Source: Azolla caroliniana (taxonomy: Eukaryota; Polypodiophyta). From it: a DNA stretch of 64,000 nt. The position numbers were made by a program, and so were the translations under genes. The stretch is taken from positions 13,640,001 to 13,704,000 of the forward strand of contig JBHGNT010000007.1 in NCBI GenBank assembly GCA_043228905.1. The letters run 5' to 3'. Below are positions 34,426 through 45,231 of the stretch, piece by piece. The number at the start of each line of letters is the position of its first letter. Position 1 is the stretch's first letter. Below the pieces are notes generated by a model. It searched no databases, was not told where the DNA came from, and saw only the letters and a list, made by a program, of their open reading frames with translations.

Positions 34426-36502
34426 CTTCTCGACTTTGGCATCTAGCTTCCTCCACTTCTCCTTCGGCACATGCACATATGAGATGCAACCGAACACCCT
34501 CAAGTGTGCCAAGTTAGGCTTCTTTCCGAAGTACAACCCTTGTGGCAAGACTTTTCCTCCATCTATAGATGTTTGATTCTGTAGGTAAATGGCAGTTCGA
34601 ATCTCTTTGGCCTAGTAGAACTTCGACATATGCTTCTCCTCAAGCACTGCCCGTGCCACTTCCACTATCGTCTGATTCTTCCGCTCGGCCATGTCGTTCT
34701 ATTGCGGCATGTATTTGCAAGAGAATTCTCGTTGAATTCCCTCCTTCTGCAGATAACTAGAGAACTGGTTGGAAAAGTACTCCTTCCCGCCATCGGACCT
34801 GAGGCACTTGATCTTTCTTCCTGTCTCCCGCTCAACAAGGCTCTTGACCTTCAAAAAACAGGAGAAGACTTCACTCTTCTTCTTGATCAAGCACGCCCAA
34901 GTGTGCCGAGTGAAGTCATCGATGAAGGTTACGAAGTAACGACTTCCACCGATGCTCATGTTCTGTGCCGATTCCTAAAGATCCGAATGGATTAAATCGA
35001 GCTTATTTTGTCTCCAATTTTGCTCATTCGGGAATGGAAGCCAAAGTTGCTTCCCTAATTGGCAGGCTTCACAGACTTGGCCGTTCCGGTCACTGAATTT
35101 CGGCAATCCGAAAACAATGTTCTTCGTCTATATTTCTTGAAGCCACGGGAAGTTGACGTGGCCGAATTGTGTATGCCAAAGGTGGATGTTGGACTCGACC
35201 TTTTGCCCTTCGGCGAACATTGCGATGCCTACATCGTTCATGTCGAGGATAAACATCCTTCCTTCTCAACATCCTTGCGCAATAATCTTTCCTTCTTCCT
35301 CTATGATGCACGGAGATGGGTAAATCAAACTTGCATGCCATGATCGACAATTTGTCTGAACGACACCAAGTTATTGGTGATTGTCGGCACATGCAAGAAA
35401 TTTCTCATGATTCCTCTTTGACCGACATGGCTCAAAGGGACATCTCCGATATGTTCGATGGGGTGAGGGGTGTCATTGCCAGTTTCGATGACCCGCGGCT
35501 ATTGTGGCTATTTCGTCACGTGGTTGGAAGCTCCAAAATCCACATACCACACGTTGTTTGATTTCGAGTTGCTCATCGCCATCAAGGTGGCTTTCTGCTT
35601 CATTATGAAGGCTAGGCCCGTTTTGGCTCGCCCTGAGCCTTCAGCGTAGTGTGATCTTTGACGCCTATCTACGTCACCTCAGCTCAATCCGTCTTGGTCC
35701 GAATCAACGTGCTTCTTCCAACACTCACTCTCTTTGTGGCCCTTCTAGCCACAGTACCAACAGTCCGCCCTTCCAGCATCGCCTTGACTCCCCATGCTCG
35801 TGGAGGGTCCGGAACTGTTGTCCACATTTTGATTATGCCTCGAATTCTGCTCCTATCGGCCCGCCTCTATTGCGTGCTTACCCACCTCGTCCACCACGAC
35901 CACGGGACCAATCTGCCTCCGTGTACAACATCTTGTTGTCGGCATGCATACTCGTCGACGCACCCGTGTGATTCTCCTCTACAAGGAGCATCAATTGTAA
36001 GTCGAAAAATGACAGATGTTTTTCTCTCGCGTAGATAGCCGTCTGAATCGGCCCGAATTTCTAAGCTAATCCACCGAGGCAGATTTGCACCATCTCGTCT
36101 TCGTCCACAGTAACACTGATGGACCCAAGTGCATCACAAATCTCCATGATCTTTGTGGTGTAGTCAGTTACAGACATACCTCCTTCGGTTGGCGGCAAAT
36201 TAAGGGTTGTGGTGTTGGCGGCAAATACTCTCTTCAGCTAGCATCCTTCGGCAACTTCGCGTCTCTTATGTACCTGAGCATCTGGTCATGGACAAACTAG
36301 GCAAGGCAGTACAGGACTCGACTTGTTGCTTGCTCCCAAGATGGGAAGTCTATACATGTGTTGGCTCTGGTGGTACTTTGTTTGCTCCTTTGACGTAACT
36401 ACAGTATCCGTGCCCAAGCAGGTACTGGTGCATCTTGTAGGACCAAGATGTGTAGTTGCTCCTATCGAGCTTTTTTGTAAGAAGTGAGCTTCTCATTCCT
36501 CT

Positions 36503-36915
36503 TGTAAAAGAATACCTGTGGAAGCTAAACAAATACAACTGGGTAACAACAGACGAAGACAAAGAAGATGAGGAAGGTTTAATGGAAAGCTTAATCATCA
36601 CAACGTACGTGGGAGAGATAAAGAGAGTAGAACATAGAAAACTCAATTCCAAAACAATACTCTAAATCTCTGTACATAGGATGTGCTTAGAGAGCACTTT
36701 TATACAAGTCCATACAGACTGACAGAAGTACTGACATGTACTACAATGCTCATCAATGAGCCTCTACACTAACTCCCAAAATATATTCCTCTGTGGAATA
36801 TCTGTCAAACGGCCTCCTGGTTTACGCACCGCTACGACCTCTCGTTGCCCACCCGATTTACGCACCTAGTCTAGGCATTGGTTTACATACCCAATGTTGA
36901 GCTCGTATCTCAACA
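36503..36915 (-). mobile_element. Copia LTR shared by two copia bodies
   Basis: Minus strand TGTTGAGATACG to CTTTTACA, with TATA box TTGTATAAAAG (about plus 36696-36706). On its right is a polypurine tract (TTGAGCTTGAGGGGGAG), making it a 3' LTR for the body at 36.9-40.7 kb. On its left is a gag start, making it a 5' LTR for the body at 29.3-36.5 kb. The primer site on the left is mostly lost. It matches the Copia-F LTR. Confidence 0.8.
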
Positions 36916-37035
36916 CTCCCCCTCAAGCTCAACTTGAGGTTCTGCCTGCTCTTCCGAATCTTTGCTCCAGCTTCTCCTGGCTTCATGCCTTGCTCACGCT
37001 CCTCGGCCCGTTAGATTCCGTGCGCCTCAACCCTT

Positions 37036-37554
37036 TCAGTCAGCTTGTCTGCTCATGCGGCCTTTCTCAGCTCCTTTGCTATCATGGTGTTGGTGCCTCT
37101 TCTGTTTCTCTTTCCTCCGCTTGGCCTTCAATTGATTTGGCATCTCCGAATCGAACATTCGAACCGAATCGGCTGTCTCCGATTCGTTTCCACTCTGGCC
37201 TGAAATGGTTGTCTCCAATTCGTCTTCTGTCTTCAGGCCCTTAACCACATCAGACCAAGTCTTGGTCTTGGCCTTCTTGGCTTCAACTCCCCCTTGTTCG
37301 GCTGACTCCAACTCTTCCCTTTGGTTGATGCCCTTGTTTCCACCTTCGGCTTCTTTAGCCGACCCGAAATTGAATTCTTCATCCGACTCAGCTTCGTTGT
37401 CACTTCCGCTCCTTTCCCACTCCCTTTCATGGTCTTTTCTCCCCCCCAAGTTCGGCACGTCGAGGTGCCACAAACCAAGCACACCCAAGAATACTAGTTG
37501 GTCCACGTCCACCTTGCCGGATGAACAATGAAGAGTCCGATTTGGATGTCGCAA
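37036..37554 (-). CDS. Unidentified charged ORF at the 3' end of Copia-C
   Basis: A 172-codon open frame on the same strand as the copia, lying between truncated RT and the polypurine tract, where RNase H should be. The protein is very hydrophilic: an acidic middle (SDNEAESDEEFNFGSA), then KTKTWSDVVKGLKTEDE and a basic C-terminal part (KAKRRKEKQKRHQHH). None of this is copia-like. It could be a captured host or LINE fragment, or a degraded gag-like protein. The frame begins within or next to RT sequence, so the true start is unknown. Confidence 0.4.
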   Translation of the reverse strand: MRHPNRTLHCSSGKVDVDQLVFLGVLGLWHLDVPNLGGRKDHEREWERSGSDNEAESDEEFNFGSAKEAEGGNKGINQREELESAEQGGVEAKKAKTKTWSDVVKGLKTEDELETTISGQSGNESETADSVRMFDSEMPNQLKAKRRKEKQKRHQHHDSKGAEKGRMSRQAD

Positions 37555-38522
37555 ACCCCATCCAACGCAGGCGTTGCTTGATCTTCGTGTTCCACGTGCG
37601 CGGGGCTTGTTTTAGTCTGTAGAGGGACTTCTTTAGTCCGCATACCGCGGAGGTGTTCTTTCCGGACTGAAATTCGGGGGGTTGTACCATGTACACCTAT
37701 TCCTCAAGTTCTCCTTGCAGGAATGCATTCTTTACATCCATCTTCAAATGTAAATGCCACCCCTTTACCACGGCTATTGGAAGCAGGACGCAAACGGTTG
37801 TAATCTTCGCGACAGGTGCAAAGGTCTCATCATAGTCGATGCCATGTTGTTGTGCGTAACACTACGCCACTAAACGGGCCTTGTAGTGGTTGATAGAGTC
37901 GTCAGTGTTGTACTTGACCTTGTACACCCACCTGCATCCAATTGGCTTTACACCCTTTGGAGCGTCAACTAGGTTCCATGTTTCATTTTCCACTAATGCG
38001 TGCATCTCTTCCTCCATTGCAACACGCCAAGTTGTGTCCTTCACCGCTTCTACATATATCTCCGGCTCACGCACTTTCTCCACTCGCGTCATGTACGCAG
38101 AATGATGCGCCATGTACTCGTTGTATCCGAACCGCACTACGGGGTTCTTTTGGTAGGTAGATCGACATAATTGCTCATTAGCAAATTTTGAGGCCCTCTT
38201 GGCCGATGCGGACTTCATTTCTGAAGGTTTGTCTTCATTATTCTCTGAGTCAGATTCACTTAGATCTGACTCGTCTTTATCAGTGCCGTACTCCGACATC
38301 TTTGTCTTTCCCTTCTCCTTGCGCATAAGCCGTCTCCTCGACTTCTGGCGTGGGGATTGCACGACTGAGTCTCCACTACTTGCTGGCTCTACGTATGACT
38401 GGTCATGCCGACTCAGTCGCTCATTCAACCCACTTAGCCTGAATGAGATCAGACTCTCTTAAGGAGCTTTGATTTCTCCTTCGTCTCGAGGCATTTTAGC
38501 ATCGTTGACCTCTTCATCAGAG

Positions 38523-39026
38523 TGTTGTCCGCCGGAATAGTAACCGATGGACAAGAGCGCAGTAATATGGAATAGAGTAATATTGTAAAGCATGTAAACG
38601 GTTTACGCGGGAAGCGTGAACGGCTAAAAGACCCTGCGTATATAAAGGGCAGAAAACCTCTGATAGAGGTAGCGTGTAATTTTGAATGTAAAAGGCGTAT
38701 CTTAATAGAGTTCTATCTTCTCTGATATCTGTCCGTATCTGTGGTTAATCTACGGTGTGTCTGTAATCCTTGATGGCATAGCATAGTCGTAAGAGCGTAG
38801 GCGTGATTAACAGTGTGTGTGTTAGCCCACTGTCTAAGGAGCTCGGTTGTAGCCGTCTCCCTTATACGCTGCTAGGTTACGGGAGGTATCCTACTAAGTA
38901 TTACGCACAGATGTTACCATTCGTTGTCACACTATCACTTTAAGGTCCAGGTCGAAGGATTGACCATAGACCGTGTTCCTAATCGGTAACATAGAGATTG
39001 AAATGGAGTAGTTTGGGGCGTCCAAC
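38523..39026 (+). mobile_element. LTR plus leader inserted in Copia-C integrase
   Basis: An LTR-like segment opens TGTTGTCCGCC, has TATA box GTATATAAAGGGC (about 38639-38651), and probably ends ATTACGCACA at 38909, followed by about 117 bases that could be leader. The same TATA context and the shared words TTAATAGAGTTCT and AGGAGCTCGGTTG occur on the minus strand at 56724-57070, the 3' LTR of Gypsy-3. The flanking copia has lost part of its integrase tail. Confidence 0.65.
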
Positions 39027-40704
39027 TTCTTCCGTTTCTCCTTCGGCACATGCAAATACGCGATGCTATCGAAAACCCTCAAGTGTGCCAAGTTCGGCTT
39101 CTTCTTGAAGTACAACTCATGTGGCGACACTCCTCCATTGGTAGATGCCCGATTTTGGAGGTAGATGGCTGTTCTGATCGCTTCGGCCCAATAGAACTTC
39201 GGCAAATGCTTCTCTTCAAGCATTGCCCTTGCCGCCTCCTCTATCATCCGATTCTTCCTCTCGGCCACGCTGTTCTGCTGCGGCGTGTATCTACACGAGA
39301 ATTCGTGTCAAATTCCCTCCTTCTGTAGATAACTCAAGAACTGGTCAGAGAAGTACTTCTTCCCGCCATCAGACCTTAGGCAGTTGATCTTTCACCCAAT
39401 TTCCCTTTCCGCCTGGCTCTTCACTTTCAGGAAACACGCGAAGACTTCGCTCTTTTTCGCGTTCAAGTACGCCCAAGTGTGCCGAGTGAAGTCATCGATG
39501 AAGGTTATGAAGTAACGACTTCCTTCGATGCTCACGTTCTGTGCTGGTCCGCATACATCCAAATGGATCACATGGAGTGTATTTCGACTCCAATTACGCT
39601 CGTTGGGGAATGGAAGTTGGTGTTGCTTCCCAAGCTGGCAGGCTTCGCAGACTTGACCGTTCCGGCCACTAAATTTCGGCAATCTGAAAACAATGTTCTT
39701 CATCTACATTTCATGAAGCTGCGGGAAGTTAACATGGCCAAACCGCTTGTGCCAGAGGTCGATGCCCGCCTCAACCTTTTGCCCTTTCACGACTAGCGCA
39801 GTTCCAACCTCATTGGTGGTGAGGATGAACATCCTCCCTTCTCGACTCCCTTGCGCAATGACTTTGCTCTCTTCTTCGATGTAGCAACCAAGATGTGTGA
39901 ATCGAACTTGCATCCCTTGGTCGAAGATCTGTCCGACCGACACCAGGTTCTTGGTTATTGTCGAGACGTGTAGAACGTTCATGAGTTTCCCTTTCTGGCC
40001 GACGTGGCTGAGGGGAACTTCTCCGACATGTTCGATGATATGCAGAGTGTCCTCTCTAGTTTCGACCACTCCTTGTTTTTCCGGTTTCTCCAAGTATGAG
40101 AACCATTCCTCGTGACTCGTCATATGATTTGACGGTCCAGAGTCTACATACCACAACTTGTTTGGTTTCGAGGCGTTCACCGCCATCGAGTTGGTTGTGC
40201 TTCATTACGAAGGCTTGGCCCGATCCATTTTTCGGCTCGTTCGAAGTCCTCGGCGTAGTGCAATTGCTGTCGATTTCCTTGTTCGGTTCGCTCGGATCCG
40301 GATGCAGTTTTCTCCGAATCGGCATGTTTCTTCCAACACTCGCTCTCCCTGTGACCTTTCTCGCCACAGTACCAACATTCCGCGGTGGGTTTTCCTTGCC
40401 GGTTTCCGGCGCCACCTCGACTCCCCCTACTTCTAGAGGGTCTGAAACTACTGTTGGCATTACGACCATGCCTTCCATCTTGCTCTTGTTGGTTGTCTCC
40501 ATTGCGTGACGACTTGCCTCGTCCACCACGACCATGGGGCCTATCGTCCTCCGTGTACAACATCCTGTTGTCGGCATGCGTACTTGTTGACACACCCACG
40601 TGGTTTTCCTTTACTATGAGCATCAACTGTAAGTCGAAAAATGATGGCGTATTCTCCCTCGTACAGACCGCAATTCGGAAAGCTCTGAATTTCGATGCTA
40701 ACTC

Positions 40705-41156
40705 TGTTGTTCGGTCGACAATAACTATTGTCGACATAGTATAGGATGAACGTTGCTCACCAAATGTTCTATCAATGAATTGTGGTTTAGACGAATAGAT
40801 ACTAAAATGGTTGTAAACTTATCGATGTTCAGTAGGCATCGAGATTGCTATTTACGTAATAAGTTATAACAGAAAGGAAATAGATTGACAATGTGTTTCA
40901 TACACAGAGATTTCCTAAACTAACTTTATATTACTAAATAAAATGATGTCTCTTTACACTGCCTTCGGTTCCTTTTATAGGCAACCAGAAGGACTTCCTC
41001 ATCAAGAAAACATATTGCCAAACATGGCAAGAACTACAAAATCTTTAACTAACCTATAATTTCAATTTTACTTCGGCCATATGCTAACTCATCAATCCTC
41101 TATACCGATCCGAATCTGACTCCGACTCCGAACCTTCTTCATTTCCGATTCCAACA
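40705..41156 (-). mobile_element. Gypsy-1 3' LTR
   Basis: 452 bases; minus strand TGTTGGAATCGG to ACAACA, preceded by the polypurine tract AAGTGGGGAAG. TATA box CCTATAAAAGGA lies at about plus 40971-40982. It is nearly the same as 50346-50737. It sits in the gag of Copia-C. Confidence 0.9.
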
Positions 41157-41531
41157 CTTCCCCACTTGTCCAGGTAACACTTGGCACGTCCGTGGGCCAG
41201 GGCTTTGTCCGACGAACTCCATGGTATCCTTCTATTCCTGTTGTTCCCAAGGAAGGTCCTCATCTAATTCATCCTCTACGTCATCTTGCAGAATATCGAA
41301 CAATGAAGGTCCGGGTTGCTGCATGTCTTCTTTGTCTTTGTCTTCGGATTCTTTAAACGTGTTTGTATTTGTGGTCGACGGTCTTGGTTTCTCTGTTGCT
41401 GGCGCTTCAAGTGTTGGGGTCTGATCTCACCTTTCGGATTGAAGGTTATCTAGCTGGACAGCTATGTTGACATCATGTTTGTCGAATTCTTGCATAATTT
41501 GACTAACTTCCTCTCGGTGACACGCTGCTAT

Positions 41532-42354
41532 TGTTGGGAAACAGGTCCCTCCGGATGGGAAGGGAGAAGAACAGTGCCGACGAACAAACTTGGCCGAGGC
41601 CGACAGGCCTCGGTATGAACCGGATGAGGAGTACCCGGCTACGGAGAGCCGGATGGTGCAAGCCCGGTATGAACCGGATGAGGAGTACTCGGCTACGGAG
41701 AGCCGGATGGTGCAGGCCTGGTATGAACCAGATGGGGAGTACCCGGCTACGGAGATCCGGATGGTGCAGGCTCGGTATGAACCGGATGAGGAGTACCCGG
41801 CTACGGAGAGCCGGATGGTGCAGGCCCGGTATGAACCGGATGAGGAATACCCGGCTACGGAGAGCCGGATGGTGCAGGCCCGGTATGAACCGGAGGAAGA
41901 GACATATTTGTAAATATGTTTCTGAGAGCCCATCGAGGCTATATTTGTAAATAGCCGAAAAGTCATATTAGTATAAATATGACTTAGGGCAAACTTTTAA
42001 GTATGATTATTCTTCCTTGTTGGTGCAAGAAGAAGAGTGAGAGCACATAATAGTGTACAGAGAGAGTGAGAGAGAGAAAGAGGTCATTGCCTCTGTTGTA
42101 ACCGCCGCCTGTGGCGAAGATCGTGAGACCGAGGTTGTTGCCTCCGTGTACTCACTGTTTTGTACATTCATACATAGTGACAGTTTGCAGCCTGTGGGCT
42201 GCCGTGGTTTTTCCCCTAGTTTGGGGTTTTCCACGTTAACCTCTTGTGTACCATTTCTCCTCTGTGTCGTGTTCTATTTCCTGTTTTTTTTGTGTATGAA
42301 AAGAATCTCGGTTGTGGCCGAGTCTTGCGCATAAGGAACGACAAGTTCCCGTCA
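41532..42354 (+). mobile_element. Solo LTR of the Copia-D family, 823 bp
   Basis: TGTTGGGAAACAGG to TTCCCGTCA with a perfect 5-bp target duplication GCTAT (41527-41531 and 42355-42359). No internal sequence remains. It contains a 54-bp minisatellite (41609-41890), three successive palindromes at 41903-41918, 41937-41956 and 41961-41984, and a TATA-like TATAAATA inside the third. It is related to 61421-62182 and, inverted, to 59715-60133. Confidence 0.92.
41609..41890 (+). repeat. 54-bp minisatellite in LTR (about 5 copies)
   Basis: Unit CGGTATGAACCGGATGAGGA onward to GGTGCAGGCC, 54 bases. As this is a multiple of three it opens a repetitive frame with an 18-residue period that is not a gene. 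Confidence 0.93.
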
Positions 42355-45231
42355 GCTATCTCATCTATTTCATCCTCTACGTCATCCTGCAGAATATCGA
42401 ACAATGAAGGTCCAGGTTGCTGCATGTCTTCTTCGTCTTCGTCTTCGGATTTTGTAAACGAGTTTGTATCTGCGGTTGACGATCTTGGTTTCTCTGTTGC
42501 TAGCGCTTCAAGTTTTGGGGTCTGATCTCGCCTTTCGGATTCAAGGTTATCTAGCTGGTCAACTGTGTCGACATCATGTTTGTCGAATTCTTGCATAATT
42601 TGACTAAATTCCTCTTGGTGACACGCTGCTATCTCATACAAGTCTTTAGCAATATCCTCCTGAACGGTTGATATTGCTTCTTCTGTCATTTTGAAGAAAC
42701 CTTGGCCGTGAGACTTCCTATTGTATCTGTCAGCCTGTCACAACTGAAGTTCGACTACTTGTGCTGACCAGGTTTTCCAGGCCTTATCAATGGACTCATT
42801 CACCATTTTCAAGGTGTTAAGTTTATGGCGTCTTAGGATATCTTGAATTCTTTCCTCGGTTATACTTGCCTGAAACTGTGTTGCGGCCAATGTTCTTTGT
42901 AAATCATCAATTTGAGCATTATTTTCTACTTCTGTCTGCAACAACTTGTTTTGCGCGAGTAATAGGTCAAGTCGCCTTTTTTCCGACACAGCTTCCACTT
43001 CTGAACACCGTCTTTCCAGAGTTGCCCTAGCTGATTCCCATTCTTCCTGCTGTTTATTATATTTTTCGTTGATTTTGTTCAGCAAGGTGTCCTTTCCGAC
43101 CATCTCTTCTGCAAAATATTCTATTTGTACATTTACATACTCTTCAAGCTCCTCCACTTGTTCAGTCAGTGTTTTGGCGCGTGGCTTCTTGTTGCTGTGC
43201 TAACTTTCGGCGCAGTTGTTGAATTAATTCGTCCTTTGCATCAAGCAATTTTCCGATTTTCGTCTTTGCCAATTGTATCCTATCCTCCAGTTTCTTGGAT
43301 CGGATTTCGGCTTTTTCGGCTCTGGCTTCCGCCGCCTTGAATGCTGCTTCTACCTATTGTAGCTTTTGTTGCCATTCTTGATCAGCCTCTAATGGTCTGT
43401 TGGATTCCTTCTGCAACAGTTCTTCCCTTGTTTCTGTAGTTGTTCTTCAGCTTGTTGGAGTTGTTCCGTCAACTGCAGGTTTTCGGCTTTCATGTTTGTA
43501 CATTGTGTGTTTAGTACTTCCGATGCCGCTGATGATTTTTTGTATAAATCAGCCATATCTTTGGTTGCTCAGCTGGCCTTTTCATATTTTCGATGTACTT
43601 CCACCAGGGCCTCATGTAATGGTAGCATCTGGATAGCTTCGCCTTTATTTCTCGCACAATGCTGTCTGCCGATTCGATCCAATTCTTGTTGTTCTTCCAG
43701 GTTGACAACTCCACTCAATGACTTTTGGATCATTATCTGATCCTGGTGTTACTGTGCCATTCTCTCCGATACCTCCTATAATCTTTGTGCTAACCATTCT
43801 ACTAGCTCGTATGATGTGCCAAATTGTAGAATAGCTGCTAGTTCATGTGCTGCTAGAGGAATGTCGGCAAAGCCTACTAATGCTTCTCGCACTGTTGTTA
43901 TTGACGATTGCCCTTTTTGAACTTTGATCGTGTCATTAGGATTGACACGAGGTATTTGTGCACTCTGTGCAGCTTGATCATCGCGTCTTTGTTTCTTCTA
44001 TGCAGGTTCCTCCTGCTGAGGCTGAAAAAATCGTTGGGATTTTTGTTTCATCCTTCTTGGTTGTTGTGTCGACTGCTCAGCTCCAACCACTGTTGATTTT
44101 TGTTGTGCTTTTGACTGCAGTGGTGTAGTATTCCTAGGGTCTGATTGTTGTCCACATTCTAACTGCGTGGTCGGTTGTTTTTGAGGTTGTGGTGAGGCCG
44201 GTTGCTGTTCAGGTTCTGATTGAGTGGTGTCGATATGCGTTGAGTCTTCTTCCTGCCACTCTTCTCGTTGCACTTGTCTTCGGGGTCGGGGTGCTTGTGG
44301 CCGTGGCGGCCTTTGTTCTGGCGGTTGGCTTTCCGATCTTTGAGACGGAAACAATACTGACAACCATCGAGCAAATATCGGTTTTATGGGTATCCCTTGC
44401 TGCACCCCATACAGTTGCTCTCGTAGAGCGTCTGCTGACAACAACACCCAATCAAAAATTCACCCTCATATGTGGCGATTATGAATCCAGCCCGCTTCTT
44501 GGGCATACAATAAAACCTGGGATTGACCAACCCTACTTCCAACAAAAATTTTGCAACTTCATGAAAAAATTCATCTACGCCGCCTTGCGTTTGAAAAGCC
44601 TTCACAGAGGGAGAATATTCCCCAAAATGAGACCTGAGCACATCCTTGTCCATTTTCTAGACAACATCCAAACCTTCTCTTTTTATTCCAAAACAGAACG
44701 TACCTTTTTATTGGTGATTTTGGATACGTCGATTTGCTGCAGAATTTCTGTAGCATGAGGGTGTGGTTCTGCCTCTACAACTTTGATGAACCCTTGCAAA
44801 TTTTTGTTGGCGAGCCACTGTCGCATGTTGTCAGAAACATAAATCGCCATATTCTCTTCGTCGACTGATGATTCGAAGTTCTGTGTTGGAGATAAATCAG
44901 AGCAGAGTTTTAGGTTAGAGCGAGAGAGAGCAGAAGCAGAAAATCTTTCAACACGTATACGCTTCTCTTTCTGTGGTGAAACAGACTTTGCAGAACTAGG
45001 TTTTAAGGAAATAGCGCATTGCATGATGCCTAGGGAATAGAAAAAATACTATTAATGAAAAAGTTAAGAATAGCAATAATGAGTGTGAGTTGCATGTCTC
45101 CACTAGTCCTTTACTTATAGTCTGTCAAACTAAGTCTTTTCCAAGATTTTCCTTTTGACAGTTAGTTGTTTTGGCCAAGATTTTCTATAGTTAGTTAGTT
45201 GTTTTTGTGTGTGTGTGTAACGTATGCCACC

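Larger units (their letters stand above)
29273..36502 (-). pseudogene. Copia body (gag to mid-RT), interrupted by Copia-A
   Basis: Excluding the nested element at 30948-34425, the minus strand gives gag from a start at 36490 (SLLTKKLDRSNYTSW, HQYLLGHGY), a degraded zinc knuckle near 35730, GAG-pre-integrase, integrase with GGSRYFVTFIDDFTRHTWA and CLRSDGGKEYFSNQF, the integrase tail split exactly by Copia-A (KEKWRKLDA on the right, LDDQKGYKCYNPETK on the left), an Asp/Ser-rich linker, and RT with ENETWDLIDAPKGVK and MDVKNAFVQGKLEEQVYM. It stops at LTKSLYR near 29273. There are many stops. It is the same family as Copia-F and the body at 36.9-40.7 kb. Confidence 0.85.
36916..40704 (-). pseudogene. 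Copia-C body (gag to mid-RT) with foreign 3' ORF
   Basis: Reading right to left: gag truncated at 40704 by Gypsy-1 (LASKFRAFRIAV onward), zinc knuckle CWYCGEKGHRESECWKKHA (about 40335-40390), protease with VDSGPSNHMTSHEEW (Pro for Ala after DSG), GAG-pre-integrase with HKRFGHVNFPQL, integrase with SRYFITFIDDFTRHTWAY and FYWAEAIRTAIYLQNR, ending at KRKKLDA (about 39030). After an inserted LTR fragment (38523-39026) come the linker and RT with NEYMAHHSAYMTRV, WNLVDAPKGVKPIGCRWVYK and KKSLYRLKQAPRTWN. RT stops near 37500 and an unrelated frame replaces its end and RNase H. Not functional. Confidence 0.85.
41259..42640. repeat. Direct duplication of about 273 bp flanking the solo LTR
   Basis: 41259-41531 and about 42360-42632 are the same stretch of the accessory ORF (CTCATCTA to GCTGCTAT), roughly 10 percent different by eye. 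They were a tandem duplication before the solo LTR landed at the junction. Confidence 0.85.
41232..45024 (-). pseudogene. Gypsy-1 accessory 3' ORF (coiled coil), broken
   Basis: An ORF region on the element's sense strand, starting after the integrase stop. It begins with MQCAISLKPSS, then a block with AIYVSDNMRQWLANKNLQGF, GGVDEFFHEVAKFLLEVGL and VNPRFYCMPKKRAGFIIATY. A Pro/Gln-rich linker follows (PPEQRPPRPQAPRPRRQ onward, about 44000-44330), then a long coiled-coil region (about 42740-43740; LEELEEYVNVQ-type, LERRCSEVEAVSEKRRLDLL). A conserved tail block has IDKAWKTWSAQVVELQ and GQGFFKMTEEAISTVQEDI, followed by an acidic end (DEDEEDMQQPGPSLFDILQD) and the stop at 41232. Frameshifts split it into several frames. 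The part near the stop is duplicated and a solo LTR lies in it. No function is known to me; env-like or gag-like accessory roles are possible, but no signal peptide or membrane span is obvious. Confidence 0.7.

Noticed and set aside
41590-41913. 107-codon plus-strand frame with an 18-residue repeat
   Set aside because: It is the 54-bp LTR minisatellite, whose period is a multiple of three; the 40-bp relative does not keep the frame.
44189-44758. 189-codon plus-strand frame opposite the Gypsy-1 accessory ORF
   Set aside because: It is antisense to the Pro/Gln-rich linker; the sense strand carries the homology to Gypsy-3.
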